Shown here one piece after another: positions 13,320-27,400 of a DNA stretch of 64,000 nt. The notes beneath the pieces are model-generated. The model saw only the letters and a program-made list of their open reading frames with translations. It was not told where the DNA came from and ran no database searches. The DNA lies in contig CALNVZ010003435.1 in assembly GCA_940671915.1 (NCBI GenBank), positions 12,090,373-12,154,372 of the forward strand. The letters run 5' to 3'. This DNA comes from Paracentrotus lividus. Lineage: Eukaryota; Echinodermata; Echinoidea; Camarodonta; Echinidae. Position numbers and translations under genes: made by a program. Position 1 is the first letter of the stretch, and each line of letters starts with the position of its first letter.

Positions 13320-15202
13320 AAGTAGAGAAGCAAGATATAGCTAATCTAGTAAAATTCGGAAACTTGTAGTGAAATAACGAAACAGACTGTTCCACATAAT
13401 GTTTAAATATAAGTGTTTATTATGCAATATTAACATGAAAGCCAATTCTCGTATACTATATGCAAACAGTTTAATAATCTACAAAGCTATAAAACAAGTA
13501 TAATGATATATTTATTCTTCAAACCAACTCACAATTAAAGTACAATTCCAATTATTAAGTGTTCCTTAAACACTTAAAGTGAGATAAAAAATACCAGATA
13601 GTTTTAAATCAGCCAATGAGAGATGGATATAATTGATATCACCATGCCAACACATGAACATTTTAATTTTCAAATACCTGGACAATCGTTGCGGCATGAT
13701 CAATAAGTATGCAGCTTTTAGTAAAACTATTAATATGTAAAATACATTGTACGTAAAGATTATAAACAGCCCGCCCATCCTGGATCACTTTAATGGAAAG
13801 AAGGGGGAGTATGTCTATTTGTAATTTGGATTACATTACAAGTTCATGCAAATCTTGTTTTTGCTGGTGGTTATCACAGAATACCTCAGTGAGATGATGA
13901 AAACCCCTCAAAATAAGTTCCGCAACTCGAATTTGGGCCTTGATAACTATTCGGGTATGTTTAGGTATTCCTGATGTTTATACCATTGGAAAGTTAATTC
14001 ATTCCCATTTTCATTGATATCTTATTTGTAATGATTGTGTGATGCTTCAATGCACAGAATATGTGGACATGGAGAACTATCAAAACTCAAATGTTGCAAA
14101 ATACATTGTTATTGATCACATCGAAGTTCAACAACACGACTTTGGAACTAAAGTAGGGTTGCGTTACTTTTTTTAGGGGTTTATTTGTGATAGAAAGGTG
14201 TACTTTTAGTTGTGGGGGTGCGTTACGATTTACACATATAATGTGGTGATTCCAAGATGTTTAGTTAAATAAAATAGAGAAAAGGCAATATGGGGCACAT
14301 AAATGTGTATATCTAGTTTCAAAATGACATTACTTCAACACATTATTTCATATTATATGCCTCATTTTAAAACATTTTGGTTTACAAATATTCGTACATG
14401 CAAGTACCCTCTATTGAACACTACATATGTGGTAATTTACCAAGATCGCTATAGTTATGTTTAACACATAAGATTGAAAAGAGTACATTTAATACCAAAA
14501 TAGTATATATATTTACAAACTGTAAAAGTAGAAAGTTAGATATCCTGATTACACATACCATAATGCACATACTCTAAAGAAATACCATTGATTGATTTTT
14601 TTTTTTAATTTTTTTTTAAAGAAAAATTGATTCATTCCTACAAGGTTTACATATTATCTGAAAGCTAAATAAAATATGACAATCTGATTAGTACTTTACA
14701 GCAGTTTTAAGATTATTAAAGACAATTTCCTTTGAGAAATGGTTTCACAAGCAAGAGAATCACACAATGCACTCATTTTTTATAAAGGCAGGAATGGGTG
14801 TTTTCACCTCCCTTGGTTTCGCTGCATTATTACATGCATTATTAAAACTGAGACATATGGCAAAACACAGTGTTGAGGTCAAAGAAATATATTCTTGTTA
14901 AGAACATTTCAGCAAAACATATCCTCACCTTAACACCATATAACCAATAAGTGTTTCGATTCATCCTCAATTCTTTTCTGTGATTTATGATACATAATGA
15001 TGCTTATTTTGAATAAATGAAAATTTTGACTGGTACAAGTACATACATGTACTACATGAGAGCTTACATTGTTGGCAATGTAACTGTATCTTTAAAACAC
15101 ATTTCTAATGCGACTACAAAAACAAATATCTGCTTTTTAAAATTGTAATTAAATAATAATAATATATTCTTTATAATCAGCGAAAATACATCAACCTGTC
15201 AT
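13320..15202 (-). other. IST1 3' UTR and downstream region
   Basis: AT-rich, non-coding sequence after the IST1 stop. I see no clear coding region or transposon end and could not place one poly(A) signal with confidence. Confidence 0.4.
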
Positions 15203-15450
15203 TTATTTCTTCTTCTTAAGTTCTTCAAAGCGTCTGGTGAGGTCATCAAAGTCTACGTCCTCTCCTCCTGCTGACTTCCCACCAACACTGGCATCAAGGG
15301 GAGGGAATGAGTTCATAGGTACAGCAGGGAGATTGGGGATGGTATCACTAGGTAGCTGGGATGGGGGCTGAGATGGGGCCTGGGCAGGGGGCTGGGTACG
15401 TGGCATCGGAACGGGGGGTTGGGTCGGAGCGTTACTTGCTGCAGGTGGGT
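15203..15450 (-). CDS. IST1: IST1 coding exon 10, C-terminal MIM1 motif
   Basis: Residues 326-407 and TAA. A Pro/Gln-rich stretch (PPAQAPSQPPSQLPSD) is followed by acidic EDVDFDDLTRRFEELKKKK, the VPS4-binding MIM1 helix at the very end, as in human IST1. Acceptor TTCCAG in phase 1. Confidence 0.95.
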
Positions 15451-18400
15451 CTGGAACAGGATTGAACAGAAAGATTCAAGTTAAGCATTGGTAGTGTTCA
15501 TAAAAAAAATTTTAAAAGAAATTTTCATAAAGTATCATTTGATACATTTTTATATACACACATGTAATGAGAGTCAGAGAGAGAGAGAGAGAGAGAGAGA
15601 AGAGAGGGAGGGGGCGTGGTAGCTGGGATTTCAGTTAAAGACGGGAATCTTCAGCTTCCATGGGTAATTTGACACCATGGATGTTTATCCAGTAACAGGT
15701 GTGTTCAATCACCTGACTTTTATGACCACAGGCAGACCTTATCCGACCTTATGTATTGCCTTCTATATTCCACCTATCGCACAATGTGGTAAAGTCATTA
15801 CATCTCACTTTTCCTAGCACAATGATGTCCGAAGCTGTCCATGGTGAACAGATTGTTTTGCTGTTGTCAAGAAATTTACCTTCAAGACAGGTACCCCATG
15901 TGCTTTTCACCAAGTCTGGGGTCAGCAAATTTTGATCCATTCCCCATGAAAGCTCAAGATTCCCCGTCTTCAAAGCTGAATATAATTTGGTAAGGCATTA
16001 ACCTATATTTGCCATTCTCAACCCAGGCATAGCAAGTGGAAACATGAAAGGATCAATTTCTTTGAATATTTCAGCACCTCAGGGCAGCTAGATTATGTAT
16101 TCATTAATTACCATTGTCTTCTATGAAATCCAATGTTAACACCAAATATCATATCACAAAAACATTCTGGATAACATAAACCAAGCTCATTAAATTGACA
16201 AGAGTTGTTACAGGGACTTTTATGTTGTGTTTGTACGAGTTCAGGCTACACCAAACATAGATTGTTAACTGAATTGCTTTACAATAAGTTCCATTCATTT
16301 AGGAAATAATTTTTCAAAAAGTACTACTTACATGGAGTTGGGTTGCTGTCATGGAGCTCATATGGGGGTGCCTAAAAACAACAGAACAGGAAGAGAAAAA
16401 GTTACACAGTTGAACAAATTTATCAAAAAAGTAAATCATCAGGTGGTGTGTATACATTATATTATTTGGATTTATACATGAGTATTGACAAAATGCATGT
16501 GTGATTTCTTTAAGTCCGGGGATCGACCATAAAGTCACCATCCAAAAGACGCACCTTGGTGTCAGACCAGGGTCTAAATCAGAATCTATTTGTATGAAAA
16601 GAGAACTGACCACTATTCCAGCTTACCAGGTACAACACATTGTACATTTGTCTTATTGTGGTCCCAAACACAATACACAAAGGAACATGTATATCTAAAA
16701 TGTACACAAGCAAGAATTGGCGTGTAGCAAGATCTATGCACTACAGACTACTTCATGTACTTCAAAAATATGAAATCCGCTATGTTTTGACAGTTTCACA
16801 AATGATTATACAATATATATACTGGTACAGCACTTTCCATGATAAATTTACTTTGCTAATTAATCATAAATGATTATAGACTTTATCAGGTACAAAGGGA
16901 GAAAAGGCCAACATATTAAATTACCAAACAGGTAGTTTGGGTTTACTACGTCATTTGTATTATTATTCATTTCAAAATATGTTTTGCTAAAAATGATCAC
17001 ATCATGTTTCATGATTTCTGTTGATTGCAAAAAAAATTGCAATTGATTAGCTTTAGCACCATTTTGTAGGTCTTTTTTTTTTTTTTTTTTTTTGTTAATT
17101 CAATCTAATTAATGCACATTTTATAGGGGTCTATATGTGATACGTCTTGTCGAAATGAGAGAGAAGTCGCAGATCAAAGATCGAGTAAATCGACAAACTA
17201 ATAAAAAAGTCAAAATTTTGAGGAATTTTTTTTTTTTTGATTTTCTGGTTCTACCATGCTTCATCTTTGCTCTGTTAAAAAATGAGTGAAAATGGTAACG
17301 GGAAAGTGGTAAAAAAGCAGTTTTTCGGCGAGTGTTTTTTGCGGTCATAATTTTTTTTTCCGGACATACAAGCGAACGTCCACGCTCATTTCCCTCCTCG
17401 TTTAGCCCTTTAGCAACGCATGGCTTTGTCATGTGATGTGTGATTTCAACTGGATTTTTGTTTCGTTTTTGGAGCGAATAGCGAACTAAACTCTCTTTAG
17501 CTGCACTCAGAAATTTTGCGTGCGATGCCACAACCTGCTATGAATAAAGCTGTTTCATCGGGATAGCGGAGCACGCAAACGAATGTCAAATCTAACAATC
17601 GGGTGGGGAGAGGGGGGGGTTATGTGGGGAAAAGCTACTTATGTGCTTGACTTAGCTATCTGGATCCAAATGAATGTTAATTTCAGCATTTTATTTTAAG
17701 GGCCGCGATATCTGTTGTCCTGATGAGGAATAAAACCTCCCTATTAACAAATTTGGTTCCATCAGGGAAACATAGGAAGCATGCAAAAGAGGTGACGTGA
17801 TAATACTTCTGATACAAGTATTTAGGTTAAAGTCTTCTGCAGTTTATTTTACAAAGTAACGTGTTTAAGAAAGTAGCGTTTTACTAAACACGACGAAACA
17901 AAATACGATTTACTCGTAAATAATTCATTTCTAAAATTATTAATATCTTCTTATTACTGGTAACAAGTTTGATCAATAAAAGACGGATCGAGCAAATCAT
18001 TTACGTTTTTATTTTCATTGTCTTAAGCTAACCTAGCCACTCGTAAAACGTGATCAGAGAAATTCTAACATTATGAGAGCGCGAAATATTTATTAAAACA
18101 TTTTTGGAGGCTTATCTCTATCATATACTTATTCAAAGAATATAAACAAAATGCATAAGCCCCTGTACAAGAATAATTTAGTCTATAGACCATTATTACG
18201 TTTGAATTTCCAACAGAGTTCAGATCAAAATGACTCGCTTTAATATAGTAAGAGTATACGCGATTGACATTCAAAGAACGCACGCAAACATCGGAATAAA
18301 CCCCCCATTATTTAAAATAGTTTTTGTTTCTAACTAATTTAGCGCCAGGATTGTGTAAACCACTTTTCTTAAAAGAGCGGACTTTTTCTTAAACAATTAG

Positions 18401-21400
18401 AAAGAGCATGACGTTTTTATTTATTTGACGAAGATATAAAACAACTAACCAAATTTATTATTTTTTTTGGAGAAGATTGAATGTTATTTAGACAACATCG
18501 CTTGCTGCGTTTGCCTCGATCATGCGTGACGGACGAGTATTGTTCTCTGTATATCTGAATGCAGCCTCCTCATTGGTCAATCGTTTCACCTTTGTAACAA
18601 GTGGTTGCTAGGGCATTTCGGTGAGTAGAGCGGTGACAAAATGGTCTTATTTTTCTGGCTCGGAGTCAAACGGAAGTCAAACTTCGCAGACGTTTTTCTC
18701 TTGATTTTGATTTCCAAGAGCACAATTCTCCTCGCGTTCAGAGGCTAATATCTCCACTTCTATTTCCTCTTTACAGTCGGGTTATATATCAAATTCAAGG
18801 CAATGAATCAGGGATCAATAATATCAAATAAAATGGATTTCAAAAATCGCGAGTAGTCTCTCCTTTCGACGTGACGCATCACATATGATGACTTTTTTTC
18901 TTAAACTAAATACCATGACAATTAATTATCAGCTAATGTAAACAGAGGAATGTGTTCTTGGTATTTTTGTGCCTTTTGTGTAATAATGTATATTCAAGCA
19001 AGGCCAAGATTTTAAGTCACAATTACATAACCATGTCTGACCACTAACATAGTCATTAATTATATAAATTTCAATATCTTTATGCAAAAAAGGTATTTAC
19101 TTTTAAAACAGAGGCAAAATTTGTTGGATAGCTTTCTAAAATAATCAAAAGACTTTAAATAGAAAGGTTAGATGAAAAGAAACTGTCAAAAGAATATATT
19201 CCTGTTAAAATCTAAATATTTATATCATAGTTCTTCTAAATTTAGTACTTAAATTTAAATCTAAGTGTTGAGCTCGTAGTAGACGTCAACATAACAAAAT
19301 TGGAAGGAAAAATAAAAAACAAAACCAGCCCAACATCTTTTCCAAAATAAAAGCATACATGTATATTCTATATCCTGATAGAGAATCCAGTCTCAAACCT
19401 TGCCCTAACCCTGTATCTTTCACAAAATAAGTCTGAGCAAACATCATATCACTGTAGCACTAATAGGGAACCCAAATCCAGGTACTTACAGGTAAACTGG
19501 GCGGAGGGACACCTGCTGGGGCCTGTTGGTAGCCCCCTACTGCACCCATTGGTTGTTGCTATGGTAACAAAATGAAACATGCAAACATACCAAATAATAA
19601 GCACTATATTTACAGAAAACTCTTTCATTTTTCATTTAATCGATTTTCTTTGGGAAGAGACAAAAAATATCCATATGGTAGCCTGGGATGTATTTTTTTC
19701 ATGCACAGTGTAACAGTGGCATTCAAGTTTGGAGAGATTATTTCTGCTCAACACTTCATTTTACCATCTTTGGCATACACATGTACATGTATGTACTAAC
19801 CATCATAATATGGAACAAATATTCAGGCAAGATTACTTCAATTTTAATAGTTTTTTTCTTCGATGAGAAGACAACAAGTATTGTTATGTTGCCAAAGCCG
19901 AATGGGCCATCCAGCCACTTGCCTTTCTTTTAAATTGTTTTTATATGTATATTTGATAATTGTTTTGATTTGGAAAATAAAATACAAGACAATACAAAAG
20001 GGTTTGTTGATTATTCCCTTCTTTACTCTCACTTGAATTCTTATTGTTAATTTCCATTTAATTACTATGTTATAGAGATATGAAGAATAAATAGATGATA
20101 CCGTGTCATTACACATTCCTAAAAAAAGTTTGATATGTTAATTACATTATTAATTCCTTTCAGACCATTATAAAGTGAATGAACTTTTACAATTAAAGGA
20201 TTTAGCTAAATAGTGAGAATAATTAATTTGTTTCACATTTTGATTAGTGATAATAGTAACTGCCATTTTATTTGTCAGAGTTAAATTTCACTATTAATGA
20301 ATAAATATATTTCTTGTCCTCATATTATACCATATATTATTAACTGCAAGGAAATCTATGGAAAATTAGTTCTCATGAGGGTATATAAATTATCACATTA
20401 TCATTATCAACAAAGTAAATGTTAAAGATAACCAATGAATAGCATTTTATTAGAAATCTTTCATACCCGAGTAACAAGCAAAAACAATGTAAGGACATGC
20501 TTTACACATGGATCCTACTTGAGCAAATGATGAAAATTATGAACATACATCAATCTTTCAAAGCTAGCATTTATGTCTGTAAATATTTTTGAAGTTAAAA
20601 CTACCAATCTACTGCATAAAATGCATTTCAGAGTTGATTAAGGCAATTAAATACATGTAGCTTCGGATTAACTTCATTCACTGTCTATGATTTGTAGATA
20701 AAAGGGCATATAATACATGTACAATGAGAAAAAGAATATTGAAATATATGGAACTAATTCATTCAAAATAATCATTAAATGACAAAACATCTTTTATCAT
20801 CTTGATGTTCTTTTGACTTTTCTTTTTTTTTTTAAAGCCCTTTTGTGGAGTTTCCTTGTTAAAAATGGAAAGCAACTCTAGTGTTTTATTTTGTTTTTGT
20901 TTTTATATCAGAGTTAAACTACATGTACTTTGTGATCCTTTTTTCTTTTTCTTTTACAGGAAGTCTGAAATGATATATGTTTTTTTAAGATGTAGCATCA
21001 TGTATCAGGATATACATATAATTTGAAATAGTATGACTTTGAGGATATCTCAATTATGACAGTTGATAATATTGTCTTATGATAACATTTTTTTGTTTAA
21101 TGGAAATGGATAGGATGTAACCTATTGATTATACCCCAAAATGGTACAACAGATGACAATGTGAAGAAAATGAAAATCTGAATTTTAATACTAAATATAG
21201 TATAAGAAGAATATGAACAATATGAAGGAAATAATTGTGCAATGATTGCTTAAAATCTATATCCGGTTAATGATACCACTATGATAATAAAGAGACAGTA
21301 TGTAACAATACACTCTACATGCAGTGTACAAATTGAAGTAATGAATATTGGTGTACAGTACATGTATGAGCCTGAGATGTGATCATTTGATAACATGTAT

Positions 21401-24400
21401 TCCAGATGCTTATATGCATATTTTAGTATTTACTTTAATTTTAGAAACAGAAAAGGGAGTTATAGGATATGAAAGATTTGAAAAGAGAGAGAGACAGAGA
21501 CAGAAAAAAAAAAGAAGGAAATAGGGGAAAAGGGGGATAGAGATTAGTAGGCCTACATGGGGGAGAGACAGATGCATAGATAGACAGAAGAAATAAAAAG
21601 AGAAAGGGAGGAAGAGAAAAAGAGATAGGGGAGGATTAAAGATAAATAAAAAGAGAGAAGAGAGATAAAGTAATAGAAACAAGTGGATTAGTAAATTACG
21701 CGATGCGCAATATATGTCCCCGCCGATAATGTAAAATTCCCATTATATCACGATTAGTGCTATCACATAAGGCAAACGGAATCGAAATCGGGGTAAAAAA
21801 TGGCGAAGAAATAGCATTTTGTAGCCAATGTACATTATAGGTGAAAGTCAAGGTCAAAGGTCAAAGGGGTCAAAAGTCAAAATTCTGTGATGAAGTTTCG
21901 TAGTCCTCAGCTAGTGCTATCACATAAAGCAAACGGAATCGAAATCGGATGAAAATGGCGAAGGAGTAGGAGTTGGTAGCCAATTAACAATATAGGTCAA
22001 AAATCCAGGTCAAGGTCAAAGGTCAAAATCTGTGAAGAAGTTTTGTAGCCATCACCTAGTGCTATTACATAAAGCAAACGGAATCGAAATCGGATGAAAA
22101 ATGGCGAAGGAGTAGCATTTTTTAGCCAATAATATAGGTCAAAATCAAGGTCAAAGGTCAAAGGGGTCAAAAGTCAAAATTCCGTGAAGAAGTTTTGTAG
22201 TCCTCACCTAGTGCTATCACATAAAGCAAGCGGAATCGAAATCGATGAAAAATGGTGAAGGAGTAGCATTTTGTAGCCAATGTACAATATAAGTAAAATC
22301 AAGGTCAAAGTCAAAGGGGTCAAAAGTCAAAATTCCATGAGGAAGTTTTGTAGTCCTCACCTAGTGCTACACATAATGCAAACGGAATCGAAATCGGATG
22401 AAAAATGGCGAAGAGTAGCATTTTTTAGCCAATTAACAATATAGGTCAAAATCAAGGTCAAAGGTCAAAGGGGTCAAAGTCAAAATTCCGTGAGGAAGTT
22501 TTGTAGTCCTCACCTAGTGCTATCACATAAAGCAAACAGAATTGAAATCGGATGAAAAATGGCGAAGGAGTAGCATTTTGTAGCCAATTAACATTATAGG
22601 TCAAAATACAGGGTCAAAGGTCAAAGTCAAAATTCTGTGAATAAGTTTGTGTACTAACCTAGTGCTATCATTAAAGCAACGGATAATCGAAATCGAGTGA
22701 AAAATGCGAAGGAGTAGCAATTGAAGATTGTCACCATGACACGCACGGACGGACGGACGGATGGACGGACGGATGGACGGACGGATGGACGGACGGACGG
22801 ATGGACGGACACACACACATACGTACGGAGCCCGTTTCATAGTCCCCTGCTCGAACTCGTTCGGCGGGGACAATAACTAGAGCCACCGAAAAGTAAAAAA
22901 ATAAATAAAAATGTAGGGACATGATACCGTGGATTTGTGTAAGACTGTAAAAGTATGTAAACAGACTGAAAGGAAGAAAGGAAGAGAGGGATAGAGAAAG
23001 GAAGAGATTGGTACGTAGAGAGAATGAGAGAAAGAGAGAGAGAGACAGACAGCCAGACAGACAGAGCCATATGCTTGCCAACAATACATACAAGAGGGAT
23101 GATGTTTTGACGGACATACACAGGTCACTCACCTGTCCGTTAGGTAAGCCCCCCACTGGGGGTTTACCAGGGAGGGGTGGGGGACCACCCCCCACTGGTG
23201 GTTTGCCAGGGAGGGGTGGGGGACCACCAAGATTCTATGTATAGACAAAATATACATACATGTAACCACCAATTTTGAGACTCTAATCAGAGATACTAAT
23301 TGTTTGTAACTAATTAAATTTGAATGCTGGTCTTGATAGATAAATACATTTCTTATATTGTAGGATTGCATACACATATCCCAGCTCGCAACATTTTAAT
23401 TGATATTAATAATTGTTCAATTTCTTCAAAAGCATGTCGTAGGAGTGATGTGGTTAGTTTTGAGGGGTTAATGGAGTAGACATTTGTGGAACGATTAATT
23501 CTAAATTAACATCTATCATGTAAATGTCTGATAATTTTATCATTAATACTTCAAACTAGCAGGATTGCAATATACAAGTAGTCAAGTGCTGTGTTTTGCA
23601 TGTACCTGATTGTGTGTCTTATCTACAGATAACAATACGCATTAAAAATTGTTTAAGTATAAACATATCACAAATTGCAACTTAAAAGGAAGTGTAGGGG
23701 AAAATGAAGCATTCAATTTTCATGCATAAACTGACCACTTAAGCAAACTGTTATAAACATGCCAAGAATTAAGAATTGCAAGGAATTGTAGCTAAGGAAT
23801 CAAGCTACATGTATTTAGGTTATTTTACGGGCATTCAGAGGGTTTGCATACAGTCAAAAGAGGAAAGTAGCAGCACAGAAAGCATGCAATAAATTAGAGC
23901 TTGACACTTGCAGGTGCTCCATAGGTTATATTAGGACCCCTGCCATCATGCCTAATGCAAGCTTGCATTTTTGTAAAGTACTCAGAAAATATTCAATTAT
24001 ACTCCCTAGGGCACTTTGGGAGGTACCAATTTATCCCCTGGCAATACATGCATGGTTGCCCTATTTTAACATTTCTAGATCCCCCTTGCCTGTAGATTAT
24101 CACACACTACACCAGACAGTTTTCAAAATTCCAGGATAAGTATTTTGAATCATTTCAACCTACTTTGATTGTCACGGCAAACAACAGACTGACAGTTTCC
24201 TGTCGAATTCTCTGATTTTTAGGCCTTTGCTAAAATTCCCTGAATTTTTCCCGATTTCTAGGGTCTAAGGGTACAGTGGAATCCCTGATATGGTAGACAT
24301 ACAAAAAGGAAATTAAACTTACATTTTGTGGAGGATAGGCCATTCCAGGGTGTACCGCTGGGGGGTAAGGTGCTTGAGGCTGTGGTGCAGGTGCGCTAGG

Positions 24401-27400
24401 GATGGGTCCAGCTGTCATACCTCCTCCACCACCACCTCCCCCACTACCAGGGGCACCACCAGGGGGTGGGAGACCTGACGAATGCTTGGCCAAGTCATCA
24501 ATGTCAATAAGCATTTGTTCCACATCTGCATCCTGTGTGCACATGGAAAGGCACATAACGCAGTTTGCAAGTTATCATTTACATATGTAGTAATAATAAT
24601 AACAACAATTGAAGATGCTAGTACTAGAAGTTCCTGTGTTACATCAAATCAGTTTTGAGAAACAGAGGGTAAAAATATAACATACCAACATCTAGTACTA
24701 GCATCTTCACTTATTTTACATATTCCGAAAGAGTAACTCCTCTCGCATCTTTTGGTACCATTTTTGTGTGGTATGTCTTTACGCTTGGATGAACACGACA
24801 CATTGTTACATAAATGTAACAGAGGGCCAAAATGTAACATACGAACTTCTAGTACTAGCATCTTCAATTTAAATGTACATTTATATAGCGCTGCGCATTA
24901 CATAAACATTTCAATGCGCTTTACATGGTTAAGTTATGTAATACAAAATAATAGAATTATATAATAAAACATTATAATCATCGTTAATTCAATTCTACTT
25001 CTGTATATTTTAGCATTATAATACTATTAAGATTAACAATCATTTAATGTACACAGATCTGAACATTCAGTGTAACTACATGTATTATTACTTTATTTCC
25101 AGAAGGCCCTAAATCAATTTTTAATGAAAAATTGATTTGCTGATATCACACCATTGTTTAGGTCGGTATCTGTTTTCAACAAAAACATTAACCTCAATTT
25201 TGAGAGCAATCACAAAATCTACCTTTTACTACAACTTCTCCATACATGCCTGTACAAACAAATGTCTTTTTTCTCTGAAGTTAAAACAGTGGATTTATGG
25301 CCTTTTACAAGTTAGCCCTGATACTTACATTGAGCGCCGTAGGGTTAGGTACATATGGCACATTGTGACTCCTAGCAATCTCTATTAGATAGTTCTCTAC
25401 TAACGTCGCTGGGGGCGCTTTCACACTCAGCTTCAGCACCAACTATGATAAATAAAAACAAGGAGAGCACATTGAAGGTCATGTGAAATTTGAGCAAGGA
25501 ATGACAAAGAAAAGCAAAATATAATGATGGTAATACTGTTTTTTGTGTGTGTTTTTTGTAAAGAGCTTCTTATTTCACCACTAAAGTTGCTGGGTGTGCT
25601 TTCACACTTAGTTTCAGTACCAACACTGTTCTACTCAATTACCATTCAGCAGGTACAACAACAACAAAAAAAAGAAAAAAAAGTGTTGTACATCTTTTCA
25701 AATAAAATGGCAAACAACATTAAAGTAAAAACTAAAAATAAAAGTTAATGCATCAATAGTATCTTCCCGAAAAGTTGGCCAACTTTCTCTTTTTGAGACA
25801 CAGATCCCAAGATTTAACCAATTATTCTGATAAGAAATATGAAGTTTAATATAATATGGAATACTATAGAGGTATCTTACCCTTGAGTTGGCCCAGCTTT
25901 CTCTATTTGAGACGCACATCTCAAAGAACTCTTTTCCATATTTACCACGAAGCTGTTCCGCAATCTGCACGTAATCATAAATACACAATTGTAATATCAT
26001 GCTCGAGCGAATCACAGGACTATTTTGGAAGTGGAAACATGGCAATTTTATTAAGGGAAAACTTTGAGTAGAATTGACACATAATTATTCATTGTTAGTG
26101 TGGAGGGGGGAGGTGTGATATTTTCAATTTCCATAACATTTTCACCAGCAATTGCTCCTAGAATATCTGCATGTTACATGTAAGCCACATGTAAATCCTT
26201 ACACCAAACCTAACCCTATTCCTTTGATATCCTTTTATTGTTCCAAACAAAAACCTCTATCAAAATCCTAACACTATGCCTTCCGAGAAATCAAGACAGT
26301 GATAAAATGTTACAGGAGTGTCACATGTCACCATTTCTGGACAGGTATTATTTAAGTGCTATTTTAGAAAATTTTTATAATTTTTTTTTTGCTTTTTGTG
26401 GGTGAGGGGGGGGGGGGAGGGGATGTTTGGTTTAGGATAATAAACCCCTGGACAATTACTGTATTCGTGGAAATATTCACGGTACATTAATTTTTGAGGA
26501 TTTCGCGTAAAGAGCGGCAGGCGCGAATTAAAAAACCCGCGAATATTTAGGCATGATTTCCTATGCATGTATTGAATGAGTTCAATTGCTAGCTTACGAA
26601 CACGCAGCACGAATTTAAGATGAATTTTTTGAGGCCGCTTAGCGTGAAAAATTAATAGCGCGAAAATAACAGCAAATACAGTACCCCAGGACAACTACCC
26701 CCAGAAATAGGGTAAGGAGTAGATCAGAGTGAGGGATAGATTTTTGGCAGGGGGGGGGGTGGTTGTCCTGGAACCATGGATATTAAAAAAAGTGTAGTTT
26801 AAACCTACCACTTTCAATTCTTGAACGTCCTGTGACAAGCGAGGAGCGACCCAGATCAAACTGGCAATGGCTTCTTGGAGTCCTTCGTCTACTGTCTTCA
26901 TGGTCTTGATGAGACCATACCTAGCCAGGAGAAGATCACAGTACAGTTCTAACATCTCCAGAGCCTCTACCAAGTAGTCCTCCCGAATAATGTGCTCAAC
27001 CTTAAATTGGAAACAATAAAAATATAACAATTATGTAATAATAACTATAATAATAAAAATTAAAATAACGTAGAGAAAGAAGAATATTTGTAGGGAAAAA
27101 AATTACTCAACTTGCTGAATTGAACATTTTTCTTGAGTATAACAGATAAAATATGCCATATAGAAGTGAATGAGACATTTCTTTGACATTCAATTCAATT
27201 AATAATGGAATAATGTATGCAACGGTTTCAAAAGTTGTTGAAGTTTTTAATGAAACACTGTCAATGACATAAAATATGTCTATACAATTCAAAATAAAAA
27301 AATTTATTCATTAAAAGGTCAAAATAATTTAGTGCAGCTTGAAATTTCAAGTAAAAAATCAAGTAACTCTTGTAGAGTTATTTTCTCACCCTTATTCTCG

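Noticed and set aside
17121..17531. 136-codon open frame on the minus strand in an IST1 intron
   Set aside because: It starts at a non-ATG codon, is Lys/Arg/Phe-rich from A/T runs, and shows no domain or splice framing.
22731..23195. 154-codon open frame with repeated Pro-Ser-Val-Arg sequence
   Set aside because: It reads through the (GGAC/GGAT)n tract and purine repeats. Only the IST1 exon 7 part at 23133-23195 is real coding sequence.
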